This document shows, one piece after another, positions 43,071 to 54,310 of a stretch of DNA of 64,000 nucleotides. Position numbers and translations under genes: made by a program. The notes beneath the pieces are model-generated. The model was not told the origin of the DNA. It did not search any database and worked only from the letters and a program-made list of their open reading frames with translations. Location: assembly GCA_015680685.1 (NCBI GenBank), contig MNCI01016268.1, positions 89,111 to 153,110 of the forward strand, written 5' to 3'. The DNA is from Gnetum montanum (lineage: Eukaryota > Streptophyta > Gnetopsida > Gnetales > Gnetaceae). The number at the start of each line of letters is the position of its first letter. Within the stretch, counting starts at the first letter, position 1.

Positions 43071-44329
43071 TGCTAACTACTCTAGGCCCTCAATTCTTTT
43101 TGAATTTTTGTTTTACACCATTGTTTATGTTTTTATTGTTTCTTTGTTTGCTTGATTTACTTTTATTCTTCATCTAGTAAGTGCTCATAATGGTGGATTG
43201 AATTATATCATATTGATTGCTAATGTTTGGTTTTTACCTTTGAATTATGATGCTGATATTCAGGTATGGTTCTTTTGGTAAAACAGGCAATGAGTCCATG
43301 TCGTCTACTCATCCATACAACTCTATGGTCTCCTTTGGCTTAGAACTGTACAATCCTCTTTTTCTAAGTAAACTTCTTAATGAATTGGTGGCTAGGTATT
43401 TTTCAAACCAAGGAAATACTCAAAGGATGAAAAGGGTGTGACTTCAAGGGGATTCGATACATTAGTATTGGTCATTATCTTGGGTCCTTGGATGCTTTTT
43501 CTTGGGTTTTCTGCCATTCTAACATTGTTCAAATATTAGGAAGCTAAACCCTAAACCCTAAACATAAAAACAAGAGAAGAAGAAGAAAAAAAAGAAGAGA
43601 GAGAAAAAAGTGAGAATTCAAAGCACACCCCTTAGACATAATAAAGTATTATTGGCTACAAGCACTAGTTATGGAACTAGAAAGACATGTTACCCATGAT
43701 TGAAGGTTCCCTCTAACTAAGGCCCTTTCTTGCTTCCTAATTCTCCATCTTGCTCTCCTTGGAATGGAGGTGACTCTTTGTGGAAGCATTTTTGTTGCTT
43801 CAAGTGGATGAATTGGTCAAGTGTGTTAATGCTCGGTCACTGGATGTGGTTTGTTTGAGTTTGGTTTTGGGATGAGTTCTACTTAGTCACATTACCCATA
43901 AAGTACACAAGGGACTCTACACAACCTTGTTCTTGGGATTCCATTCCATTCTCTCCTCTCCATCTTTCTCCCCATTTTTCCACCTCATTGCCAATTTTAT
44001 CATTAGTTCGTTCTGGGTTGATGCATTTTTTTTCTGTGGTGAATTTTTGTAGGTAAGTTTTTAACTCTTTCTTCCAAATGACATTCCTAGAGCCTACAGA
44101 CTCTTTGGTTGGTGGGTTTGTCAGGGCATAAAGGGCATGAGCCTGCTTTGGGGAGGACCCATTGGCATTTCTTTTTTGGTGCAATTGTTAAGTTCTTTTT
44201 TGTAAACATTTTTTACAATCAATCATCTCTTGTTTCATTGCCATCCATGACATCCATTTTATTGGTGTTGCCATTATTTTTTCCCATATTTCTTGTTCCT
44301 CATATTTTTCCATCTTATAGCTACAAGAG
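43071..44329 (+). other. Conserved non-coding spacer (E5)
   Basis: It shares GGGTGTGACTTCAAGGGGAT (43433), GAGAATTCAAAGCACACCCC (43610), GGCTACAAGCACTAGTTATGG and the GGGCATAAAGGGCATGAGCC-type block. No U3-like array is seen here. A short CCCTAAACCCTAAAC near 43549 is telomere-like in wording only. Confidence 0.5.
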
Positions 44330-44548
44330 GTTCGCTCTTAGTTGTGGGGGCCTTGGCAAATTTTTTTTAATTTTCTCCATTTTACTATTCACCTAAACCC
44401 TACACCTTGGGTAGTCACCTGTGATAAATCTCTAAACCAGTTTCTGCCATAACCACAACTCAGCCAATGCACTTCATATTGAGGCAAGGATTCAACTACA
44501 TTGTGGTTTATCTATCCTTGCTCATTTGTGACTGTGTTGTGTGTGCAG
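44330..44548 (+). other. Predicted intron before ORF3 start (E5)
   Basis: The donor is CTACAAGAG/GTTCGC (consensus A lost) and the acceptor GTTGTGTGTGCAG abuts the ATG at 44549. The length is 219 bases. Confidence 0.4.
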
Positions 44549-44640
44549 ATGATGATTATAAAAATAATGGACTGGGCTTGGAGGAAGCAGTCAGGATGGA
44601 TTGGAACTAGAGAATTTACAAAAGGAGCAAGTCTGTTGGC
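44549..44640 (+). pseudogene. ORF3 start of E5 (body deleted)
   Basis: MMIIKIMDWAWRKQSG and a few more codons correspond to the first 30 or so residues of ORF3. The text then jumps to sequence like the far 3' end of ORF3 and its trailer (TCATGAACACTAATGTTGTAAT). About 2.7 kb present in E3 is absent. Confidence 0.5.
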
Positions 44641-44937
44641 ATGGCTATGAATAAACAACGGAAGGCACAATCGTAGCATTGGCGGCAACACACTTCATTT
44701 TCTTTCTCTCTTTTTCTCTTCAAGCTGCCAAATAAAGACTTGGATGCCATTTATGTATGATTGTTCATCACAATGGTCATGAACACTAATGTTGTAATAT
44801 GCTTATTGATCCATTGACTGGGCATGTTGAGTCTATCATCCCATTCCATCATCAGTTGTCAATTAGTCAATAATCCCATACCTTTCCAATATTTTGTAAC
44901 GAACTCAAGGATGAGTTTTTATTCAGTCGTGGGGGTA

Positions 44938-45918
44938 TGATGAGATCAGTTACTCTAGTGGTTTATTCTAATTATTAGAGTAGTTACTCTAGTAGGTTAT
45001 TCTAATTATTAGTGTGGAAATTTTTCTAATTATTAGAGTGGCAGTTTTTCTAATTATTAGAGTGGTAGTTTCCCTAATTATTAGAGTGGTAGTTTTGTAA
45101 TTATTAAAGTGGCACTTTTTCTAATTATTAGGGTAGTTACTACCAAGCCTATAAATACAGTGCCCAGGTGCACAATTTAGAAAAGTCTTTCAAGGGAGTC
45201 TTTCAAAGAATTCTTTTGGAAGTCTTTCAAGGAAGTCTTTTAGTAGTCAAGTAGTGAAACTCTTGTAGTTAGAGTATTTTCCAAGTTCCTGTACCAAGAG
45301 GTCTAGGTGTGGATAGATCTTTATTCAAACATTGTGAACCTGAGCACACCTTGTGTATGGAAATAAATATGAGCTCTTTGATTCATCCTTACAGCACTTG
45401 AGATTTTTTTTCTTACGCATTTCTTTTATTTTATTTTCTTATGCATCTATTTTATTTTATTTTATTTTATGCACTTTACAGTTCTATTAAATTACACAAG
45501 CACGACCACTTCGAGAATGTGTGTAACACTTGGTAACCCAATAACGATTAGCGTTTGGTAATCCCAGCAGTGTTGCACTAGTTCAGGATGTGTACAGCAA
45601 GTGGGAACATATGCTAGTGTTAGGATTAGTTAGAACTTAGTTAATCAATAGTTAAGTTAATTTAGTCACTTAGTTATCTCTCTCTCCTCCCTTATTAGCA
45701 ACAGGACATACAAACATAAAAGCTATAAAAATCATATGCCTCAAACTTACTTAACCATACAATCGTGACATACAAGTAAGTTTTGGAAGACAATGATCAA
45801 CCAACCCATTCTTGTTTCACAAAGGCACATAGGCACTTAGTCCTTGGAATTCGACCAGATCATGCGTGAAATGCTCATATTCGTATGGTTGAGCGTTGGG
45901 GTACCTCGCCGCTCATCA
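44938..45918 (+). repeat. 3' LTR of E5
   Basis: It is 981 bases, preceded by the purine tract CGTGGGGGTA. The array has about seven 24-bp units, with TATAAATACAG near 45152. It ends GCCGCTCATCA, followed by the ACATT duplication and E4 gag. Confidence 0.9.
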
Positions 45919-45923
45919 ACATT

Positions 45924-46667
45924 CATCCTACATTAGGGTGAATAGTTATGGTGGAGGAACAAGGAGGAAAATGTTGTATTGTCACTCGATCGATCAATTT
46001 CTACGATGCTACACCAAGCTCGTATGAGGTTGGGCATCCAAGGGCTTAATGCTGAATACATTGTGTAGGACCACAACTATCAAGATTACCATCCCATTAA
46101 GGCACAACGCAAAAGAAATCAGCAACAGGAGAGGTACTATAAAGCTTCAAAGGAAAAATAGTTTAATAACCCCTTATTCCTGCTAGGCCAAAAAGATAAT
46201 GAGGATTCCTTCTTTGGGGATTCTCAATTCATGACTCTCATCTCTTTGGTTTCAATGAAGGGGGCTTGAACTACAATTTATAGTCCACTATACACAATCC
46301 TTGTTTAGGCAAGAATGAGTCCCATGATCATGGGGGATCTAAAGATGGGTGTCATGGTAGGGACAAGGATAATCATGATGATGATGATCATGGTTGTGAG
46401 CATAGAAGGTGGTGCTATTCCTCATTCCTCTTTACCTTCGAAAAACTTGTAGAGGATGTGACTATGATGGAGGTGACTAATGGGATAGAGATGATTGTAG
46501 GCATTGCCAAACTAGTCAAGACCAGGGACATGGACAATCAACAGAGGCCCACCACCATGAAAGAAGGGGAAGTAGAGGACATCATGGCCATCATGGCCAT
46601 CACATAGGCTATGACCATGATGAGCCTTTCCTTGTGACAAGGAACATGCTAAATATTACATAGATAG
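45924..46667 (+). pseudogene. gag of E4, second part
   Basis: It resumes at CATCCTACATTAGGG, the continuation of the DFTFI line. Recognisable are a VVLSLDRSISTMLH-like segment, YHPIKAQRKRNQQQERYYK and an Asp/His/Gly-rich linker (SHDHGGSKDGCHGRDKDNHD near 46320). It reaches HDEPFLVTRNMLNIT, where the solo LTR interrupts it at 46668. Confidence 0.7.
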
Positions 46668-47604
46668 TGATGAATCATCAATTAGCTAAGATATCGTAGA
46701 TTCTACGTCGCATCTGTTTGATAAAGTCATATTTTTCTTAACCAATGAAATCATATCTATGATGTCATATATTTGATATTGTAGCACAAGCTATGTCATT
46801 GTAGATCCAATATCATGGGATATGTGCAGCCTATAAATACAACACTTGGATTCATGGATCACGAGAACTTTCATTCCATCCTTAGGTAGAATCTTGTAGT
46901 TTATTCTTGTAGTTTTAGTGATAGAGTAAATGCCCGTAGTATGGTGTTGAGTAGCTATATGGAATCTTTATTCAAGTGAAGTGTACTTGGGCATAGTTCA
47001 TGACCAGAAATAAAGATTAAGATTAATTTTCAACATTGTAGCATCCACTTAGTTTTACTATTTTACATAGCATAGTTTTTACTATTTTCTTAGTTTAATC
47101 ATTTACATTTCTAAGTACTTTACTTCACTAGTTCATTAGTAAAACAAAACAAGTACAACTGGTTTCAAGCATTTAAGTGTAATCATTTGGTAATCCTAGT
47201 AGTTTTATTTCTTGGTTTGCCTAGTAACATAATGTTTGGTAACCCAGTAACAGTTACATGAGCCCAAGGCATGTACAGTAAGCCAAGAATGAATGCTCAT
47301 TGCTCTAGGCTAGAGTAGATTTACATTATTTTCATTACTTAGATTTAGATTTCTATTCTCAACTTCCATCATGTTAACAACTAGAATTATTAAAGGCTAA
47401 ACAACATCAATTATCATATGCCTCACTTTAGACTAAATCATACGTGACAAAGCTACCGCTAGTCCAAGTGGGAAGACAATGTCCTGTGATCAATGCTTAA
47501 CAATCTAGATCCCATAACTAGTCCCATCCATGGAATTTGACTTGATTTTTCATGAACACTTATGATTCATATGGTTGGATGTAGGGGGTACCCATCACTC
47601 ATCA
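46668..47604 (+). repeat. Solo LTR of the E6 family, inserted in E4 gag
   Basis: It is 937 bases, TGATGAATC...CACTCATCA, with GATATCGTAG and AATATCATGGGATATG in U3. TATAAATACAAC lies near 46832. The leader words AGTGTACTTGGGCAT...CATGACCAGAAATAAAGAT match the E6 LTRs. No internal sequence remains. The flanks GATAG and AGCAA share only AG, so the target duplication is not intact. The gag frame continues across as NIT.IAMRIPTRHVKDSRIK. Confidence 0.75.
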
Positions 47605-49150
47605 AGCAATGAGAATTCCAACAAGGCATGTGAAAGATAGTAGAATCAAGTGGTTGAATATGAGCAATATCCTTGAGTTTGAAGGGTGATACAACTTAGA
47701 TCCATAGAATCATCTTTAAGCCTTTGATAATGCTTGTGCCTTCTAGAACGTTAAAAGTGAATGGAAAAAAATTAAAGTTGTTCCTAAGGACACTCATCAA
47801 AGAAGCTGAAAATTGGTACCAATTCTTGGAGCTGGAATCAAACCACAGATGAAGTATGATGCTTGAGCTCTTCAATGATAAGTATCAAACGTATTCCTGA
47901 GTGTCCAACCTAAGAAAGTAGATCCCAGGTCAAAAACAAGGAAGACATGAACCCTTGGACATAGCCATGGATAGGTACTATTCTCTTTTTCATCAATTTC
48001 CTAGCTATGGTTATTCCTAAAGGGAGTAGCTCTACCATATCATAGATGGGCTCTACATAGAAATGTAGAGAACTCTTGGGGTCTATGCCCAAGGGAGAAT
48101 TTCAGAATTAAGGATTCATCAAATTCAAAGGTTGATCATGTAGGTTTCCAATGAAGGAGGAGAGTTGAGAAAAAGTGAAAGCGTAGAAGAATACAACTTA
48201 GATCCTACCATTAGAAAAAGGGAAGTTTGATTCTATGACAATGAGGAGGAGACACCACTTGATGAGGTGGTGTAGTGAAAGACCTTACCGATTCAAAAAT
48301 CTATTGCTAAAATTTTGGCCAAGGTAGATAAAATGTGGGACTCTTTAGATGAAAATTTTCAAACCACTCTACACATAGCAGAGGAATCCAAAGAGCAAAG
48401 TAGTGATCATGATCACAGGAGAAGGAAGAAAGTTGAATGTGCCTGCCAAAGGGCTAAGGAAAAAGCTAGCACAGTAGAGGAGGTTATCGAATTTAAAACA
48501 AATGATGATGGTGGGTGTGACATTTGCAACTATGAACATCCTAAGGGATGTTACCCCATTATGTCACACTTACAAGATTTAGGGTGTCTGCTCTAAATCC
48601 GAGATTGGCAAGATGGCAAACACTTAGAAGGTTTCCTTATCCTTAAGGCAATCCTAGGTAGTTCACCAACAACAAGCCTACTATTCAAGTGGAGCTCCAC
48701 CACAACCTTATAAGTAGTACCAATAGTGGCAACACCCATAATTGTGGGGAATTCCACCAAGGCAGTAGTATCCTTACTGGTAGCCTGATCCATATGGGTA
48801 CTATGTTCAACAATCCATTTCTCCACATGACACTTCCAATCACGCTTCATTCTAGCATCAATACTACCCTCATCCTTCTGCACATGTTCCTCTACCCTTA
48901 ACTCAATTACCACTTTCTCCATCATGTAGGATGAAATTCTAGCCTAGCCATAGTGACATAATGCCACTAGGGCTATTAACTTATAACCATATCCTTAGCC
49001 TAGTGGTTCAAAAAAATCACAAAAAGACCATTCTTTTGAACCAATAGTCTTGCAAAGCCCTCACAAACATACATGGCTAATAGCCCTAGTCCTCCCTCAT
49101 CCTCTACATCTACATCATTTTAGTCCCATTCAAACCAAACACCTCCCAAA
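47605..49150 (+). pseudogene. gag of E4, third part (capsid and nucleocapsid)
   Basis: RIPTRHVKDSRIK, ILEFEG.YNLDP.NHL.AFD, ENWYQFLELESNHR and MLELFNDKYQTY give the capsid. After YAQGRISELRIHQIQRLI comes the basic region and an open run of 93 codons from 48315: AKVDKMWDSLDENFQTTLHI, then CDICNYEHPKGCYPIMSHLQ with the zinc knuckle. The Tyr/Pro/Gln-rich tail runs to about 49150. Confidence 0.75.
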
Positions 49151-49760
49151 GTGCATACTGTCATGTTGACCCATGCAGTAACTAATTGGACTAATGTTGG
49201 CCACCTTCCCAAGAAGAGATCTGATCCTAAGAGTCCCCTTATTTACCTGTAAATCACTGGGAACAAGCTTTGCAAGGCTATTCTAAACTTAGGTTTTGGT
49301 GTAAATATGATTTCTTATGATATGTATAAAGCTTGGAACTTGCCTCCACTCAAGAAGAGCAACATTCATCTTGAGCTAGCAAATTAGTCCATCATTATCC
49401 CTTTGGGGCAAGTGGAGGACATTATCACCAGTATCTATGGATGGTCCTATCCTATTTACTTCCTAGTGATCCATGTTGATACCTACAAAGGGGACTTCCT
49501 AATCATCATGGGAAGAGCTTAGTTGAGCACCATTAATGCACAATTGGGAATCAAAGACCTCTCCTTGGAGATTTCCAAAGAAAATGCATTTAGGAAGATA
49601 AAAAAGAAGATAGTTTCATGCATTACCTATAGTGATACAGGGTGCAATTGTATGTAAAAATTATTATCCATAAAAAGTACATCCATCACAGCATGAAAAT
49701 AGTATTTAGATGTGTCTGAAATTCAAAGGTGCCTATATGTAGCAACCACAAAGTAAGAGG
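49151..49760 (+). pseudogene. Protease region of E4 (inactive)
   Basis: SPLIYL.ITGNKLCKAIL is followed by NLGFGVNMISYDMYKAWNLP, where E5 has DSGSGVNLIS, so the active-site Asp is Asn and the Ser is Leu. LKKSNIHLELAN, VDTYKGDFLIIMGRA and LSLEISKENAFRKIKKK follow, as in E5. Confidence 0.7.
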
Positions 49761-49915
49761 ACACCCAATGACTAACAACTAATCCTGATAGTAGCTCAAC
49801 ACTTTGCATGGAACCAACTGAGAGCCTGATGAGTGTCGATGTTGAAGGCATGGATGAGATGGAGCAAATTCATTACCAACTCTTTGATGAACTTGATGAT
49901 ACTTATTAGGAAGAG

Positions 49916-51420
49916 TTGGAAATCCTTAAGAGCTTTAAACAGGATCCCTTAGAGTTTAAAACTCTACCTACTGGCATGGAATATGTTTTTCTAAATAATG
50001 GCAAGCTAATGATAATCAATGCTAACCTTGCTCATGAACAAAAAGAGAAGTTGTTAAAGGTGGTCAAAAAATGGTCAATAACCTTTGCTTGGTCATATCC
50101 TAAACTCATTGGAATTGTTCCTAGGATATGCTAGCACTGCACCTATAAAAGTCCTTTCATGAAGCCAAAGAGGTAGTCACAATGACGATTGAATCAAAAA
50201 CTCAAGCAGATCATGAAGGAGGAGATTAAAAAACTCCTCAAGGTAGGTTTCATCTATCCCATTATGAGTAGTGAGTGGGTTATCCCACTTGTGATAGTGC
50301 CAAATAAAGGTGATAAATGGAGGGTCTATATCGACTTCAGGCTATTGAACATGGCAACTTACAAAGATCATTTCTTGTTGTCATTTGTGGACCAAGTGTT
50401 GGACACCATTTTTGGACATTGCTTTTATAGCTTACTGAATGGTTATAGTAGCTATAAACAAATTTAGATTGTGCCAGAGGATTAGACCAAAATAACATTC
50501 ACAAGTCCTTAGGGAACTTTTGCATACAAAAAGATGTCATTTGGTCTATGCAATTCTCCTTCAACCTTCCAACTCCTTGTCTTGAGCATCTTTCAACAAT
50601 ATATTGGTAAAGTCTTCATGGATGAATTCTCCACCTAGGGGGCTACATTTGAGCAAGCCCTAAACCATCTTAAGTAAGTGCTGAAAAGGTGTGTGGAGAC
50701 AAACCTTAAACTAAACTAATAGAAAATCCATCTAATGGTCCAAGAAGGCATTGTCTTAGGGTACAAAATATCTAAAAAATGGATCAAGGTGGACCCTAAA
50801 AAAATAAGGGTCATCTAAGGAAGTACCCACCAACCAAAAACTGTCAAAGATGTCTGGTAATCACTTGGTCAAAATAGCTACTATTGCCAATTCATAGAGA
50901 ATTTCTCTAAGATCACTAAATCATTAGTAAAGTTGATAAGGAAGGATCCTCTATTTGTTTGGACTAAGGAATGCAAGAATGCATTCTAGCAACTCAAGTA
51001 TAATCTCATAGAAACTCCAATTCTACAAGCACCTAATTGGTCCATATTGTTCCACATCATGATGAATGCATTAAATTATGCCTTGGGAGTTGTGCTCACA
51101 CAGTTGGATGATTAGAAACGTCCTTACTACATCCATTACACAAGTTGAAGCATTGTGGATGCATAGCTAAATTACATTATAAAATAGAAAGAATTAATGG
51201 TGGTGGTGTATGTCTTGGAAAAATTTAAGTACTATGTGCTTGGGTACAAGGTGTTCATGCACATAGACCATAGTTCAATATAGCTCTGATGAAAAAATCG
51301 ATTGCAAGCCCCCATATCATACTGTGGCTTGTGATCTTGTAGGAATTTGATCTTACAATGGTAGATCAAAAGTGACCTAAGAACTTGATCACTGATCACT
51401 TGTCTCATTAAGATAAGATA
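49916..51420 (+). pseudogene. Reverse transcriptase and RNase H of E4
   Basis: The connector is EILKSFKQDPLEFKTLPTGM. The polymerase has EEIKKLLKVGFIYPIMSSEW, VIPLVIVPNKGDKW, YIDFRLLNMATYKDHF, FYSLLNGYSSYKQI and KMSFGLCNSPSTFQ. The active site is KVFMDEFST (second Asp is Glu). RNase H keeps APNWSILFHIMMNALNYALG, KELMVVVYVLEKFKYYVLGY and KVFMHIDHSS, ending at LITCLIKIR (the ADHLSRL region, heavily changed). Confidence 0.8.
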
Positions 51421-52830
51421 ACAAAGAGGAGGAAAGCCTAATTTCTAACCAATTTTCTGATAAACTCCTCTTTGCTGATGCTATAAATGAATAAGTGCCT
51501 AATAAGACTAATGGTACAATTGCATTCTTACCTATCTTCTCACTTAGGAGATTCCACAAGAGTTGTACCATAGGTAGAAAAAAATATTTCTTCACCAAGT
51601 GAAACACTTCATAGACATCAACTGACACCTTTATAAGATGTGTGTCAATGGCCTAGTTCATTGGTGTGTCCCTAATGTTGATCAATGATGCATTCTCCAA
51701 GATGCTCATGAGGGTCCTTATGGGAGGCCATTAAGCTAGAAGACACATAGGCATTAATAGCCTAATGACAAGGTATTATTATTCAACACTCTTTAGAGAT
51801 GCTCACCAATTCATCCACTTTTTTGAACACTACCAATGTGATGGTGGAATGACTGCTTATATGGAGGAATGTTAGTAGTCGATCCAACCATTGGAACCCT
51901 TCTACATTTGGGGCATTGAATTCATGGGTTCCATTGCATCCATGTTAAATAAAAAGGCATACATCATAGTCATTGTTGACTATTGTACGAAAGGGGGCAA
52001 AAGTAGTAGCTATCACCGACTATACATCTTCTATAGTTACTCAATTTGTACAAAAAAATGTTGTAAATAGGTTTGGCATGCCATCTGCACTTATGTCTGA
52101 CAATGGTACTCACTTTACAAGCACCACCTTTAGGAAGCTCATGTAATGATTTGAGTTAGAACATAAATTAGCAACACCCTATCACCCCCAAGCCAATGGT
52201 CAAGAAAAGGTAAGAAATAGAGAAATCACTAAGACTTTAATAAGAACAATTAGCAAGTATAGAAGAGATTGGAGCATGAAACTCAATGATGCTCTTTGGG
52301 CCTACCAATCAACATGGAAACTTCCTTTAGGCTATTCTCCCTATGAGCTAGTGTATAGAAAGTTGACAACTCTTTCTATTCAATCCAAGTTCCAAACCCT
52401 TTCAACATATTGTAACCTTAACCTTGACATAATTCTAGTACAAAAAGAAAGACTAATGAACCTTAACTTGCTAGACAAGAATCAATTAGTAGCCTTATCA
52501 TCTAACAAGTTGCACAAGGCATTCAACAAGCAATGTCATGATCTCAAAATAAGAAAAGTAAAATTTTAACTGAGAGACAAGGTTCTTTACTAGAACCCCA
52601 CACATGTGCCACAAAGAACTAAGTTCTAGACATTGTGGGATGGGTCTTACATCATCTATGAAACCTTTCCTTCTAGGGCCATGTTGATCTACAATATTGA
52701 AAGCCAAAATAAGAAAATAGTAGTTAACATGCAACAAATCAAACCTTTCCATGAGCTTAAGAAAGCTAGTGATCACAACCCCTCCTTAGATAGACAAGCA
52801 TGCTCAATTTTTTGGATCATCTCCCAACTC
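51421..52830 (+). pseudogene. Integrase of E4
   Basis: The core start reads FYIWGIEFMGSIASML, with Glu for the first catalytic Asp, then AYIIVIVDYCTKG. Frames change between 52000 and 52250, where a QWSRKGKK-like line lies in place of NGQAEVTN. From 52276 an open run of 97 codons gives LNDALWAYQSTWKLPLGYSP and HKAFNKQCHDLKIRKVKF. The end of pol is NHGGDGHPC near 52830, as in E2 and E3. Confidence 0.75.
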
Positions 52831-53301
52831 AACCATGGGGGAGATGGTCATCCATGCTGATCATACAAAGTGGCTCCCTAGTTCTTACATCTTTTTTGTT
52901 TTACACTTTTTTTGTTATTACATATTTTTTTACACCATTTTTTCTTTTACAATATTGTTAGTACATTTTTCTCTTTCTTACATATTTTACAATTTCTTCT
53001 ATGTTTTACTTTACTCTAGTTTGTGTTTTTCTTATGTTTGTCTTATTTTTCCTTTATTGCCAATAAGACACAGTGCGAATGTAGCTACTTGATGATGGTT
53101 TGTACTGTAGTGTTATTTGATTGCTAATGTATGGATTCTATCTTTGAATTTTGGTATTGATAACTACGACATGATTTCTTTTTCATGAAATAGGCAGTAA
53201 GTCCACATCATTCACCCATCCACAAACTCTATGGTGTTTCTTGTTTTGGAAATATGAATTTTTCTTCTTTAATAAAAATCTTTAATGAACTTGTGGCCTT
53301 G
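52831..53301 (+). other. Spacer of E4, first part
   Basis: It is a T-rich trailer like that of E2 and E3 after pol. It ends at TTGTGGCCTTG, where E6 is inserted; the same line continues at 61378 (CCTTGGTAGTTTTC). Confidence 0.6.
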
Positions 53302-54148
53302 TGATGAGTGGCGAGATACCCCTACACTCAACCATACAAATACAAGCGTTTTCACACGCGATCCAATCGAACTTCGCAAACAAACTAGTTGTGGCACCTA
53401 GATCATTAACCTTAAGTCGCAGTTCGCTATCTTCCCACCTGGACTAGTATTATCTTTGTCATGTATGGTTTAGTCTAGAGCAAGGTGTATGATGTGTCCC
53501 CAATCTAATGCTACTCTTGAAGGCAATGGAAGGTAATATTAACTAAGCTAGGAGGAAAGGGTAAGAAAATATAATCTAGCCTAAGTGCAATATGTAGCTA
53601 TTTCTTGATTATCCGTACACATCTTGGACTTTGTGCATGACTACCACTGGGATTACCAAGCGTAGATCCTAGGTACGCCACTGGGTTACCAAGTAGTCAC
53701 ACTTAAATGCTCATAATCAAGTTGTACTCATTCCGCAGTTTAAAATGAGACAAGGGAGAGAGAGACTAATTAGGAAAGCAGTAAATAAAAATTAAGTAAA
53801 TAAATAAACAAAGTGAATGTTGCAATGATGAAGTAATCTTGATCTTTATTTCTGGTCATGTGCATGTCCAAGTACATCACACTCAAATAAAGGATGCCAT
53901 ACAATTACATTCACCACACTGCAGGCAGACACTGGAAAATAATCTAACTCTGGAGGGACAAAACTACCAGAGTCTAGCTACAATCTACTCTATGTTATGA
54001 AATAAGGGAGAGCCGCCTCTTATTTATAGAATTGGCAATGGGCTGCAATATCACATACGCAATATCGTAGGAAGAGATACGATATCATGGTAGACGTGAT
54101 ATCGCGACCCATGCGATATCGTGGTAGACACAATATCGCGTCCCATCA
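53302..54148 (-). repeat. 3' LTR of E6
   Basis: It is 847 bases. On the minus strand it starts TGATGGGACGCGATATTG, has a U3 with many GATATCG words, TATAAATAAGAGG near 54026, and AATAAAGATC near 53846. It ends GTATCTCGCCACTCATCA. It has one more GATATCG segment and about 50 more U5 bases than its partner. Confidence 0.9.
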
Positions 54149-54158
54149 TACCTCCATG
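54149..54158 (-). other. Purine tract of E6
   Basis: On the minus strand CATGGAGGTA lies immediately before TGATGGG. E4 has the same CATGGAGGTA at 63142-63151. Confidence 0.65.
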
Positions 54159-54310
54159 ATTGAATAAAAACTCATCCTCGAGTTACAATGATTACACAGT
54201 GGATAGGTATGGGATTATTAGATGGAAAAATGGGATGATGCCGCAGTGTGAAAATAAAAAAAATATAGACACAACACACAAAAAATCCTATGATTACAAA
54301 AATTTCGAAC

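Larger units (their letters stand above)
36720..45923 (+). mobile_element. E5: gypsy-type element inserted in E4 gag, target duplication ACATT
   Basis: The element proper is 36725-45918 (9194 bases), bounded by TGATGAG and GCTCATCA and by ACATT on both sides (36720-36724, 45919-45923). It has both LTRs, primer site, complete gag, protease, reverse transcriptase and part of integrase. Two large internal losses are plain: from the end of reverse transcriptase to the integrase core at about 42080, and almost all of ORF3 at about 44640. A sample of about 265 aligned LTR bases after the TATA box shows some 23 differences. Confidence 0.9.

Noticed and set aside
43545-43566. Telomere-like CCCTAAACCCTAAAC
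   Set aside because: Only two full units inside an element spacer; not a telomere or interstitial array.
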